This document shows, piece by piece, positions 24,069 through 30,842 of a stretch of 40,954 nt of DNA (positions within the stretch are counted from its first letter, which is position 1; each line of letters begins with the position of its first letter). Source of the DNA: Candidatus Faecivicinus avistercoris (GTDB lineage: Bacteria > Bacillota > Clostridia > Christensenellales > Aristaeellaceae); assembly GCA_018716805.1 (NCBI GenBank), contig DVJL01000060.1:1-40954 (forward strand), in the 5' to 3' direction. The notes below the pieces were generated by a model. The model had not been told where the DNA came from. It saw only the letters and a list, made by a program, of their open reading frames with translations, and ran no database searches. A program made the translations under genes and the position numbers.

Positions 24069-25325
24069 TTATTCGGCTTCGATGCCCTCGAGCGTGACAT
24101 CGACGGTGACTTCTTCATAGCCGCCGCTGACCATCAGCTGGCCGGAGGAGCTGTCGCTGCCGTAGCCATAGCCGTAGCCGAAGATGCTGTTGCCCATGGT
24201 CTGATAGAGGCCAACCTCCGCGTAGCGGATGACGGTGACGGAGATGGTGTCGCCCACCTCGTGCTGATCCAGAATGCTGGTCAGATCGAGCATGGAGGTT
24301 ACGCGCTCGCCGTCCACGGCGTAGATGAAGTCGTACTGCTCGAGTCCAGCTGCCTCAGCCGCGCCGCCTTCGTTGACCGAGCGGATCAGCACGCTGGCCG
24401 GCGGGGTGTTCGCAAGGGGCTCGTCGGGGCCGGTCCAGTCGGACACGGTGACGCCCAGACCCGGACGGACGACGGTGCCGTTTTCAATCAGCTGCGTGGC
24501 GATGTCGTACACGGTCTCCACCGGGATCGCGAAGCCGAGGCCCTCGAACGTCACGGAGGAGTAGACGCTGCCGGAGTACTTCAAGGTGTTGATGCCGATC
24601 AGTTCGCCCTGATAGTTGAACAGGCCGCCGCCCGAGTTGCCGGAGTTGATTGCCGCGTCGTGCTGGATGTAGTTGATGCGCCGGCTGGTGTTGTTGCCGG
24701 TAACGGTGTCGCGCTCCAGGGCGGAGACGATGCCCTGCGTCACGGTGTTGGCGAGCACTTCGCCGCCGGGGTTGCCGATGGCCACCACGGTGGAGCCGAC
24801 GGCCAGATCACTGGTGCTGCCGATCGTCACGGGCACCAGCTGGTCTGCGTATTCCTCAGGCACCTGCAGAACCGCCAGGTCGGTCGACGAGTCATAGCCG
24901 ATCAGATCGGCGTCCACATATTCGCCGGACGGCATCAGGATCTGATACGCGCCGCCATCCTCGATGACGTGATGGTTCGTGACCACATAGCCGCCGTCGG
25001 CGATGACCACGCCGGAACCCTGCGAGATCAGCTCTTCCTCAACTTCGCCGGTCGACTGGTTCCAGACCTGCGTGTAGGTCGAAACGCCGACGACGGAGTT
25101 GATATTGCGCTGCGTGACGTAGATCGCCGGACTGGGGTCGGAAGCCGGCACGTCAGCCGCCGTCGATGTCTCCTCCGCCGTTTCCGCATATGCGGACGAA
25201 GCGTTGTTCTTCAACAGGCCGCTCACCGAAGTACCGGCCAACACCAATACGCCGACCATCATCAGCGATAACAGCAGCGTCATGCGGTTGCGCTTGCTGC
25301 CGTTTACATTTCTGCGCTCTTTCAT
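24069..25325 (-). CDS. HtrA/DegP-like trypsin-fold serine protease with PDZ domain
   Basis: A 418-residue membrane-anchored protease of extracytoplasmic quality control. A short basic N-terminus is followed by one helix at about 15-37. The trypsin domain has the complete triad: His119 in VVTNHHVIE, Asp149 in YDSSTDLAVLQV and Ser231 in NSGNSGGGLFN. A PDZ domain spans about 295-418 (RPGLGVTVSD, EAAGLEQYDFIYAVDGERV). Unusually, the last PDZ strands are interrupted by a glycine/tyrosine/serine-rich insert (GYGYGYGSDSSSGQ). GAAGGGAAGG precedes ATG 25325. It is monocistronic with its own promoter and terminator. Confidence 0.94.
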   Translation of the reverse strand: MKERRNVNGSKRNRMTLLLSLMMVGVLVLAGTSVSGLLKNNASSAYAETAEETSTAADVPASDPSPAIYVTQRNINSVVGVSTYTQVWNQSTGEVEEELISQGSGVVIADGGYVVTNHHVIEDGGAYQILMPSGEYVDADLIGYDSSTDLAVLQVPEEYADQLVPVTIGSTSDLAVGSTVVAIGNPGGEVLANTVTQGIVSALERDTVTGNNTSRRINYIQHDAAINSGNSGGGLFNYQGELIGINTLKYSGSVYSSVTFEGLGFAIPVETVYDIATQLIENGTVVRPGLGVTVSDWTGPDEPLANTPPASVLIRSVNEGGAAEAAGLEQYDFIYAVDGERVTSMLDLTSILDQHEVGDTISVTVIRYAEVGLYQTMGNSIFGYGYGYGSDSSSGQLMVSGGYEEVTVDVTLEGIEAE

Positions 25326-25393
25326 AGAAAGCCTTCCCTTCTATCGGATTTCGTAGTTTTCTGCTGTCCTCAGTATTCCCTTCGGACGTCATT

Positions 25394-25422
25394 ATTATAT
25401 TTCAAATGTCAGGCAAAGTCAA
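25394..25422 (-). promoter_or_regulatory. Promoter of the HtrA-like protease gene (minus strand)
   Basis: On the minus strand TTGACT (25417-25422), a 17-bp spacer and TATAAT (25394-25399), near consensus. The region 25380-25540 is unusually AT-rich for this window and holds the divergent promoters plus a perfect GGAAAAT/ATTTTCC inverted repeat (25473-25492). Confidence 0.85.
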
Positions 25423-25543
25423 TGAACAAACATCCTTCAAATTATGAACGATCTGGAAACGATTTTTGTCCTGGAAAATCCGAATATTTTCCAAAAAATC
25501 GCGGAAATTGTTTGAATTTAATCGAAAATTAAGCCGATGATCG

Positions 25544-25572
25544 TTGCCGGATGTGCGGAAAAGTTGGATAAT
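25544..25572 (+). promoter_or_regulatory. Promoter of the secreted-protein gene
   Basis: TTGCCG (25544-25549), a 17-bp spacer and GATAAT (25567-25572), giving a leader of about 50 nt before ATG 25628. Confidence 0.55.
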
Positions 25573-25627
25573 AGAGGGGAAACCCGGGCATTCGGGCGGG
25601 CAACAACATTCAGGGGAGGAAATTCAA

Positions 25628-26860
25628 ATGAAGAAAGTCCTGACGGTTCTTGCGCTGGCGCTCGTGCTGGCGCTGGCGATGTCGTGCGCGGCGCTGGCCG
25701 AGGAGCGGCCGGCAGAGTACCTGAGCGCGTACTACGGCGTTTCCTTTGATGGCGAAGTGACGGTCGATGCGTTCAACGACGCGCTCTCGGCGCTGGGCGA
25801 GCCGGCGGTCGAAGTGGAGACGCTGACGCTGGCGGACGCGGTGGTCGCGGCGGTTAAGCTGGCGGACATGGACGAGCTGGCGATGTCCTACGTCAATGCC
25901 GACGCGCCGGACAAGGCCGCGAATGTGCTGGCCGAGGAGGGCGTGACCGTGGACGAGGCCTATCAGCCCTACGTCGCCTGCGCGCTGGATCTCGATCTGG
26001 TGGATGACGATGCGGACTTTGCCGGCGCGGTGAGCGCCGAGCAGGCGGCCGAGCTGCTCTACAAGGCCGCCGAGATGGCCGGCATGGGCCGCCATTACAT
26101 CGGCCGCGTCAGCGATGACGACATCCTGACCGTGCTGCGCTCCACGCTGGATTCCTTTATTATCTTTGATGAAGAGACGCTGTCCAACCTCGGCACCGAG
26201 ATCGTGCTGCAGGGCGCGGCGACGGGCTACAACCTCAAGTACGAGGGCTATAGCGCCGATTTCCTGGAGGAGTATACGATCCAGTACGGCCACAGCGATT
26301 ACATTCATGCCGCGCAGCTGATCGCGCTGCTGGACAGCGAGGGATTTGACGCCTACGTCCAGATCGAGCCGAAGGTGTCCGTGTACGAATACCTGATCGA
26401 GTGGGGCGAGCCCGGCGAGCCGACGCCGACCTACGCCGTGCGCGAGGTAGAGGACGGCCGTTATCTGACTTACGCCGTCGAGTACGACATGCTGCTCGAG
26501 TTCGATACCCTTGAGGAGAAGGAAGCCTTCCACGATCTGATCGAGACCTATGCCAAGAAGTACGATGAATCCTACGATGCCGACGGCAACCTGATCGAGA
26601 ACCTCATCGCCGGCGCGTGGTGGCAGCCGCTGTATTCGTCCCAGACCGAGATGGAGAACGAGGAATTCGGCCTGCTGTACGACAACGTCGTCTACGATGC
26701 CACGGGCATGTACTCGATCCATCCCTTCAGCCTGCCGGAGAACTGCGAGGCGATCGCGGAGGTCGTGGCGGAAGTTGCGCCCGAGCTGTCCGTCAGCCCC
26801 GTGGCGATCTACGTCAACCCCGCCTTCATGCGCTACACCACCGGCGAAAGCCACCAGTAA
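25628..26860 (+). CDS. Secreted protein of unknown function
   Basis: A 410-residue protein with a signal peptide (MKKVLTVLALALVLALAMSC, cleavage around ALA-EE; the cysteine could alternatively be lipidated). The mature protein is very acidic. Residues of about 60-160 contain helical blocks such as TLADAVVAAVKLAD and FAGAVSAEQAAELLYKAAEM that faintly resemble S-layer homology repeats, but key SLH residues are not clear. The second half (about 230-410) is unrecognised. GGGGAGG lies 9 nt before ATG 25628, which I prefer to the upstream in-frame start. It is monocistronic, followed by an array of perfect hairpins and a bidirectional terminator. Confidence 0.8.
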   Translation: MKKVLTVLALALVLALAMSCAALAEERPAEYLSAYYGVSFDGEVTVDAFNDALSALGEPAVEVETLTLADAVVAAVKLADMDELAMSYVNADAPDKAANVLAEEGVTVDEAYQPYVACALDLDLVDDDADFAGAVSAEQAAELLYKAAEMAGMGRHYIGRVSDDDILTVLRSTLDSFIIFDEETLSNLGTEIVLQGAATGYNLKYEGYSADFLEEYTIQYGHSDYIHAAQLIALLDSEGFDAYVQIEPKVSVYEYLIEWGEPGEPTPTYAVREVEDGRYLTYAVEYDMLLEFDTLEEKEAFHDLIETYAKKYDESYDADGNLIENLIAGAWWQPLYSSQTEMENEEFGLLYDNVVYDATGMYSIHPFSLPENCEAIAEVVAEVAPELSVSPVAIYVNPAFMRYTTGESHQ

Positions 26861-26945
26861 CCAGAGGGCTCTGCCCTCTGGACTCCCGCCAAAGGGTCGC
26901 AGACCCTTTGGAATCCCGTTCTGCGGCGCGCGTTTTGCGCGCCGC
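26861..26945. repeat. Array of three perfect hairpins with conserved linkers
   Basis: Three perfect inverted repeats follow the stop codon directly: CCAGAGGG/CCCTCTGG (26861-26881), CCAAAGGG/CCCTTTGG (26889-26911) and GCGGCGCGC/GCGCGCCGC (26923-26945). The linkers are similar (ACTCCCG and AATCCCGTTCT). This resembles intergenic palindromic elements seen in many gut Clostridia genomes (general knowledge), here in only one copy. Confidence 0.7.
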
Positions 26946-26978
26946 GGCGGGGGGAGGGAGGTTGCGGTTCTACCATGG

Positions 26979-27009
26979 AAAAATCCCACCGAACGGCGGT
27001 GGGATTTTT
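26979..27009. terminator. Bidirectional terminator
   Basis: A perfect 13-bp stem (26979-26991 with 26997-27009) has five A residues on the left and at least five T on the right, so it works on both strands. It serves the plus-strand secreted-protein gene and the minus-strand csoR-like gene ending at 27067. Confidence 0.9.
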
Positions 27010-27066
27010 TAGCGAAGGAAGGGAATATTGCTGACGTTCTATTCGCGGCATGGAGGGAAATCCTCG

Positions 27067-27438
27067 CTATTTCATGAATTTGTCGATGGCGCGGCAGATG
27101 TCGTCGATGGCCTGCTGGTCGCCCTCCTGGGCGGCTTCGACGATGCAGTGGCGCAGGTGATCCTGCAGGATGACCTTGCCGGTGTTGTCGATGGCCTGGC
27201 GGACGGCGGCGATTTGAACCAGCACTTCGGAGCAGTCGCGCCCTTCCTCGACCATGCGCTTGACCGACTGCAGATGGCCGATGGCGCGCGAGAGGCGGTT
27301 GATCACGGCCTTGGTATTTTCGTGGGTATGGGTGTGCCGGCCATGCCCGTGCGCGTGCGGGATGCCGGCGGCGTGCAGCGCGGCGTGCGCTTCCTCGCTC
27401 AGCGCTTCGGCGGGGAGATCGATGCGTTCTTCGTTCAT
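27067..27438 (-). CDS. CsoR/RcnR-family metal-sensing repressor with His-rich N-terminus
   Basis: A 123-residue DUF156-family repressor, longer than the usual 85-95 residues because of a 40-residue N-terminal extension rich in His (PHAHGHGRHTHTHEN). The core NRLSRAIGHLQSVKRMVEEG is typical. The expected ligands are Cys69, His94 and Cys98 (spacing 25 and 4, as in CsoR). His37 lies exactly 32 residues before Cys69, the position of the extra His in the nickel sensor InrS. These proteins are all-helical tetramers that release DNA on binding Cu(I), Ni(II) or other metals. AGGTGA precedes ATG 27438. Divergent to a His-rich protein and cooT, which it likely controls. Family sure; nickel specificity inferred. 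Confidence 0.9.
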   Translation of the reverse strand: MNEERIDLPAEALSEEAHAALHAAGIPHAHGHGRHTHTHENTKAVINRLSRAIGHLQSVKRMVEEGRDCSEVLVQIAAVRQAIDNTGKVILQDHLRHCIVEAAQEGDQQAIDDICRAIDKFMK

Positions 27439-27458
27439 GCGGCTTCACCTCAGGCAAC

Positions 27459-27487
27459 ATTTTACGACGCATGGCGGCAAAATGCAA
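27459..27487 (-). promoter_or_regulatory. Promoter of the csoR-like gene (minus strand)
   Basis: On the minus strand TTGCAT (27482-27487), a 17-bp spacer and TAAAAT (27459-27464), about 21 nt before the start codon. Confidence 0.55.
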
Positions 27488-27507
27488 TGCGCGAACGGCG
27501 AGAATGC

Positions 27508-27583
27508 GTTAAATTGTGAAGAAATTTCACGCAGAAAATCCCCCGGGGAGGCTTGTAAAAGGTTAAATTTTGCGCTAAATTGT
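27508..27583. promoter_or_regulatory. Repeated AAATT boxes in the divergent region, candidate operator
   Basis: GTTAAATTGT (27508-27517), GTTAAATTTT (27562-27571) and GCTAAATTGT (27574-27583) repeat in the same orientation. A perfect GTGAA/TTCAC inverted repeat (27516-27530) and a CCCCGGGG palindrome (27541-27548) lie between them. They sit between the csoR-like promoter and the promoter at 27624-27652, so they are good candidates for repressor binding. C/G-tract palindromes are typical of CsoR-family operators. Confidence 0.4.
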
Positions 27584-27623
27584 TTTCGATGGCGCGCACA
27601 TGGGTAGATTTCATACGGGCGCT

Positions 27624-27652
27624 TTGACAAATGCTGTGCGCCGTTGTATAAT
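27624..27652 (+). promoter_or_regulatory. Consensus promoter of the His-rich protein-cooT operon
   Basis: TTGACA (27624-27629), a 17-bp spacer and TATAAT (27647-27652): a perfect match to the sigma-A consensus, the strongest promoter in the window. Such a promoter is normally held in check by a repressor, consistent with the divergent csoR-like gene. Confidence 0.9.
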
Positions 27653-27687
27653 AAGACTCGGGCAAGTCCCGGAAGGAGTGCATTCGG

Positions 27688-28032
27688 ATGGGAAACGAAC
27701 ACCACGATCACGAATATATGCATGCGCACAATATCCCGCATGATCACGGCCATGCGCATGGCGACGGCCACTGCCCGGCGGACGGTTCGCACTGCGCGCA
27801 GGGCTGCGCCGGCTGCTCGGGCGACCCGAAGGCCGAGCTGGCCGCGTTGATGAAGTACATGGTCAACCACAACGCCGCGCACGCCAATGAGCTGGCCGGC
27901 CTGGCCGGAAAGCTCAAGGAGATGGGCGACAGCACCGGCTATGAGCAGGTCATGGCGGCCGTTTCGGACTTTGAGAAGGGCAACATGCGCCTGTCGGCGG
28001 TGCTGGCGGCGATGAACGTTCCGCAGAAGTGA
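27688..28032 (+). CDS. His/Cys-rich small protein, putative metal-binding
   Basis: A 114-residue cytoplasmic protein. Residues 1-45 hold about 14 His and 4 Cys (HDHGHAHGDGH, then CAQGCAGC). The rest is a helical domain of about 65 residues with further His (MKYMVNHNAAHANELAGLAG). It shares the sequence IPHxHGH with the extension of the divergent repressor. This layout suits a metal storage or delivery protein, probably for nickel given the next gene is cooT; the metal is inferred. GGAAGGAG precedes ATG 27688. It is the first gene of the operon driven by the consensus promoter, 24 nt before cooT. Confidence 0.75.
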   Translation: MGNEHHDHEYMHAHNIPHDHGHAHGDGHCPADGSHCAQGCAGCSGDPKAELAALMKYMVNHNAAHANELAGLAGKLKEMGDSTGYEQVMAAVSDFEKGNMRLSAVLAAMNVPQK

Positions 28033-28056
28033 GCGGGGAGAAAGGAAGCGGTCTGT

Positions 28057-28248
28057 ATGTGTCTTTCCACCGTCTATCGCGGCGAGAAGAAGCCGGAGAA
28101 TGAGATTCTCAAAAACGTCATGCTGATCGAGAGCCATGGCGGCGTCGTCACGCTGACGGACATCATGGGCCGGGAGGAAAAGGTTCCCGGCGAGGTCGTT
28201 TCGGCCGACCTGACGGGTGGCACTGTCGTCGTCGGGCCGAGGAGCTGA
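28057..28248 (+). CDS. cooT: CooT family nickel-binding protein
   Basis: A 63-residue protein of the CooT family: it starts MCLSTVYR, with Cys2, the residue known to bind Ni(II) in the CooT dimer, and has the small beta-barrel pattern (NVMLIESHGGVVTLTDIMGR, VSADLTGGTVVV). CooT helps load nickel into carbon monoxide dehydrogenase. AAGGAAG precedes ATG 28057. It lies 24 nt after the His-rich protein gene and upstream of Wood-Ljungdahl genes, although no CODH gene is present here. A terminator-like hairpin follows at 28254-28290. Confidence 0.88.
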   Translation: MCLSTVYRGEKKPENEILKNVMLIESHGGVVTLTDIMGREEKVPGEVVSADLTGGTVVVGPRS

Positions 28249-28253
28249 AGGGA

Positions 28254-28290
28254 AAAAGGTGGCCGGCGTCTTGCGCGCCGACCGCCTTTT
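28254..28290 (+). terminator. Terminator or attenuator after cooT
   Basis: A 15-pair stem with one wobble and one mismatch (28254-28268 with 28276-28290) ends in TTTT followed by GTGC. It separates cooT from the 76-residue unknown gene, so downstream expression may depend on read-through. Confidence 0.75.
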
Positions 28291-28314
28291 GTGCGTCTTT
28301 GAGGGGGAATGTGC

Positions 28315-28545
28315 ATGGCGCTTTACGAGGTGGTTCGGGAGATTCAGAACGAGTGCGCCCGCAACCAGATGCGGGACGTGTTCTTCGAGGAGGTCGAGAC
28401 CGGCGATCCCGCGGCGTATGTCCGCTCGCTGCTTCGCGATGAAAAGGACCTCGAATTGAGCGTCGAGGAGGATGCGTCCGGCGAGATCACCGTGTATGCC
28501 GACTGTTCCGGAATGGTTCAGAAGTTCGTGTTTACCCGAATTTAA
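28315..28545 (+). CDS. Small protein of unknown function (76 residues)
   Basis: Starts at ATG 28315, where GAGGGGGA is about 8 nt upstream; ATG 28309 is too close to that site. It is an acidic single-domain protein (MALYEVVREIQNECARNQMR, then VFFEEVETGDPAAYVRSLL and a beta-like end ITVYADCSGMVQKFVFTRI) with two Cys. I do not recognise it. Its position between cooT and metF suggests a role near nickel or one-carbon metabolism, by context only. A promoter for metF begins just after its stop. Confidence 0.7.
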   Translation: MALYEVVREIQNECARNQMRDVFFEEVETGDPAAYVRSLLRDEKDLELSVEEDASGEITVYADCSGMVQKFVFTRI

Positions 28546-28566
28546 GGACGATTTTGACATTCAGGC

Positions 28567-28595
28567 TTGCACTTATCGGCGGTTTGTGGTAAGAT
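28567..28595 (+). promoter_or_regulatory. Promoter of the metF-acsDCE genes
   Basis: TTGCAC (28567-28572), a 17-bp spacer and TAAGAT (28590-28595). The leader is about 70 nt. A TTGACA a little upstream (28555-28560) is not correctly spaced from any -10 that I can see. Confidence 0.6.
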
Positions 28596-28672
28596 AAAGT
28601 ATGTGTTATGGCGCGGCAGTGCAAGACTCGCGGCGCCCCGCAGTACCTGAACACAGTAGGAGGAGAATTACA

Positions 28673-29605
28673 ATGAATGTTGCAGAAATCCTGAAGAATC
28701 GCATGGCATTTTCCTTTGAGGTTTTCCCGCCGAAGACGGACGCGGGCATGGAGAAGCTCTGTGGCGAGGGCGGCGTTCTCGATCACCTCTACGAGCTGAA
28801 CCCCGACTACATCTCCTGCACCTATGGCGCGGGCGGAACGAACGTCGGCAAGAACCTCGAGGTTCTTGACAAGATTAAGAAGGACGGCAAGTGCATTCCT
28901 GTGACGCACTTCACCTGCGTCGCCAACACCAAGGAGGGCATCAAGGAGCAGCTGGACAACTACCTCGCCCACGGCATCAACCACATGCTGGCCCTGCGCG
29001 GCGACATTCCCTTCGGCTGGACGGGCACCAACGGCGACCTGCACTACGCCACCGAGCTGGTCAAGTTCGTCCGCAAGGAGTATGGCGACAAGTTCACCAT
29101 CGCCGTTGCCGGCTCGCCGGAAGGCCACATCGCCTGCCGCAGCATCGAGGCCGACATCTCCTTCCTGAAGCAGAAGCAGGATGAGGGCGCGGACTACATC
29201 ATGACCCAGCTGTGCTGGGACATGGATCAGTTCCGCTGGTGGATGGACGCCATTCGCGCCGCCGGCATCTGGCTGCCCGTGGACGTCGGCATCATGCCCG
29301 TGCTCGACGCCGCCGCGACGATCAACATGGCGCTCTCCCGCAACGGCTGCGTCATGCCGCGCGCGCTGGCCGAGATCATCTCCAAGCACTGGATCTTCCC
29401 GAACCCCTTCGCGCCCAATGAGAGCGAAGAGTCCATCGCGAAGAAGAAGGCCGAGTTCAAGGAGGCGGGCCTGGAGTACACCATCCGTCTGATCGACGAG
29501 TACCGCGTCTGCGGCATCGACGGCATCCACCTCTACGCGCTGAACAAGTACGAGGATGTCACGCGTCTGGTCAAGGAATCCGGCATCATGGACTACATCG
29601 GCTGA
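28673..29605 (+). CDS. metF: Methylenetetrahydrofolate reductase
   Basis: A 310-residue flavin-dependent TIM-barrel enzyme reducing 5,10-methylene- to 5-methyl-tetrahydrofolate. The catalytic Glu16 is in AFSFEVFPPKT, and Asp111 is in LALRGDIP, which contacts the pterin. The barrel strands VAGSPEGH and DVGIMPVLDAA are present. GTAGGAGGAG lies about 9 nt before ATG 28673; an upstream in-frame extension is rejected. It begins a plus-strand run with acsD, acsC and acsE, so it supplies methyl-THF to the corrinoid protein. No metV-type partner gene is adjacent. Confidence 0.95.
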   Translation: MNVAEILKNRMAFSFEVFPPKTDAGMEKLCGEGGVLDHLYELNPDYISCTYGAGGTNVGKNLEVLDKIKKDGKCIPVTHFTCVANTKEGIKEQLDNYLAHGINHMLALRGDIPFGWTGTNGDLHYATELVKFVRKEYGDKFTIAVAGSPEGHIACRSIEADISFLKQKQDEGADYIMTQLCWDMDQFRWWMDAIRAAGIWLPVDVGIMPVLDAAATINMALSRNGCVMPRALAEIISKHWIFPNPFAPNESEESIAKKKAEFKEAGLEYTIRLIDEYRVCGIDGIHLYALNKYEDVTRLVKESGIMDYIG

Positions 29606-29875
29606 TTTTTCGTCAGCAAGCCCCGGCGGGCGGCTTTCGGGCCGGCCGCCGTCGGCGCGGATATCGGCCGTTGTCTTTCGCGGCCAGTTGGACGGATTCG
29701 GGGATCCGGCCCGGCGGGCGCGAATCATTCGCGGACTGCGGTTCGCGGCTTCTCTTGAGGAAACCTCCTGCTGCAAGCGGGGCGCGGCGTTGGCTGCGGC
29801 GCGCCCGGGCGCATGAACCGCGCCCGGCAGGTGGCTTCCAGACTGTGATTCAGATGAAACAGGGGGATTACGATT
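29606..29875 (+). other. 270-bp GC-rich spacer between metF and acsD
   Basis: No gene is supported here. It has two clear inverted repeats: GGCGGC/GCCGCC (29629-29650) and the perfect 8-bp CCGGGCGC/GCGCCCGG (29805-29827), the latter 50 bp before the acsD start. No promoter of the window's usual type is visible. I found no cobalamin riboswitch core. Confidence 0.5.
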
Positions 29876-30820
29876 ATGGCTTTCACTCCGAAAAAGCAGG
29901 CATTCAACGCGAAGATCAATGCCGTCACCCTCGGCACGGGCGACAGGAGCATTGTCATCGGCGGCGAAAACGTCCTGCCGTTCTATACCTTTGACGCGCC
30001 CATGGAGAACAGCCCGAAGATCGCGGTCGAGATCCGCGACACCGGCATGGAGGGCGAGACGCTGCCCGGAATGCTCTCGTTCTACGAGGGCTGCACGACC
30101 GCTGCCGACATGGCGAAGAAGGCCGAGACGATGCCCGGCGCTTCCGCCATCTGCCTGCACTTCGAGAGCGCGGATCCCAACGGCGCGAACAAGTCCGTTG
30201 AGGAGTGCGTCGAGCTGGCGAAGGCCGTCGCCGACGCCACCAGCCTGCCCATCATCGTCATGGGCTGCAAGAACATTGAGAAGGATGCCCAGCTCTTCGC
30301 CTCCATCTCGGACGCGCTGCAGGGCAAGAACATCCTGGTGCTTTCCTCCCGTGAAGAGAACTACAAGACCGTCGGCGCGTCCGCGGGTCTGGCGTACAAC
30401 CAGAAGGTCGGCGCCGAATCCGCCGTGGACATCAATCTGGCCAAGCAGCTCAACGTGCTGCTGACCCAGCTGGGCGTGCCGGCCGCGAGCATCTGCATGA
30501 ACCTGGGCTCTTCCGCCGCGGGCTACGGCTTTGAGTACCTGTCCTCCACGCTGGATCGCGTGAAGGCCGCGGCGCTCGCGCAGAACGACACCATGCTGCA
30601 GATGCCCATCGTCACCCCCGTCTCCACCGAGACCTGGGGCGTGAAGGAGGCCATGCTGCCCGAGTCCGAGGCGCCGGAATGGGGCCCGGTCGAGGAGCGC
30701 GGCATTGAGATGGAAGTGTGCACCGCTTCCGCCTGCCTGGTCGGCGGTTCCAACGTCGTCATCATGAGACATCCCGCTTCCATCGCGACGATTGCGAAGT
30801 TCATCGACAGCCTGATGTAA
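29876..30820 (+). CDS. acsD: Corrinoid iron-sulfur protein small subunit
   Basis: A 314-residue TIM-barrel subunit of the acetyl-CoA pathway corrinoid iron-sulfur protein (CdhD/AcsD family), usual length. Typical segments are LPFYTFDAPMENSPKIAVEI, LHFESADPNG, PIIVMGCKNIEKDAQLF, SICMNLGSSAAGYGFEYLSS and METCTASAC-like MEVCTASACLVGGSNVVIMR. With AcsC it carries the cobamide that accepts methyl from AcsE. GGGGGA lies about 8 nt before ATG 29876, and acsC starts 22 nt after its stop. Confidence 0.96.
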   Translation: MAFTPKKQAFNAKINAVTLGTGDRSIVIGGENVLPFYTFDAPMENSPKIAVEIRDTGMEGETLPGMLSFYEGCTTAADMAKKAETMPGASAICLHFESADPNGANKSVEECVELAKAVADATSLPIIVMGCKNIEKDAQLFASISDALQGKNILVLSSREENYKTVGASAGLAYNQKVGAESAVDINLAKQLNVLLTQLGVPAASICMNLGSSAAGYGFEYLSSTLDRVKAAALAQNDTMLQMPIVTPVSTETWGVKEAMLPESEAPEWGPVEERGIEMEVCTASACLVGGSNVVIMRHPASIATIAKFIDSLM

Positions 30821-30842
30821 GTGGGGAAGGAGGAAATATACC

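Noticed and set aside
29606..29875. Cobalamin riboswitch upstream of the corrinoid protein genes
   Set aside because: I looked for a B12-box-like core and did not see a convincing one; only GC-rich hairpins are present.
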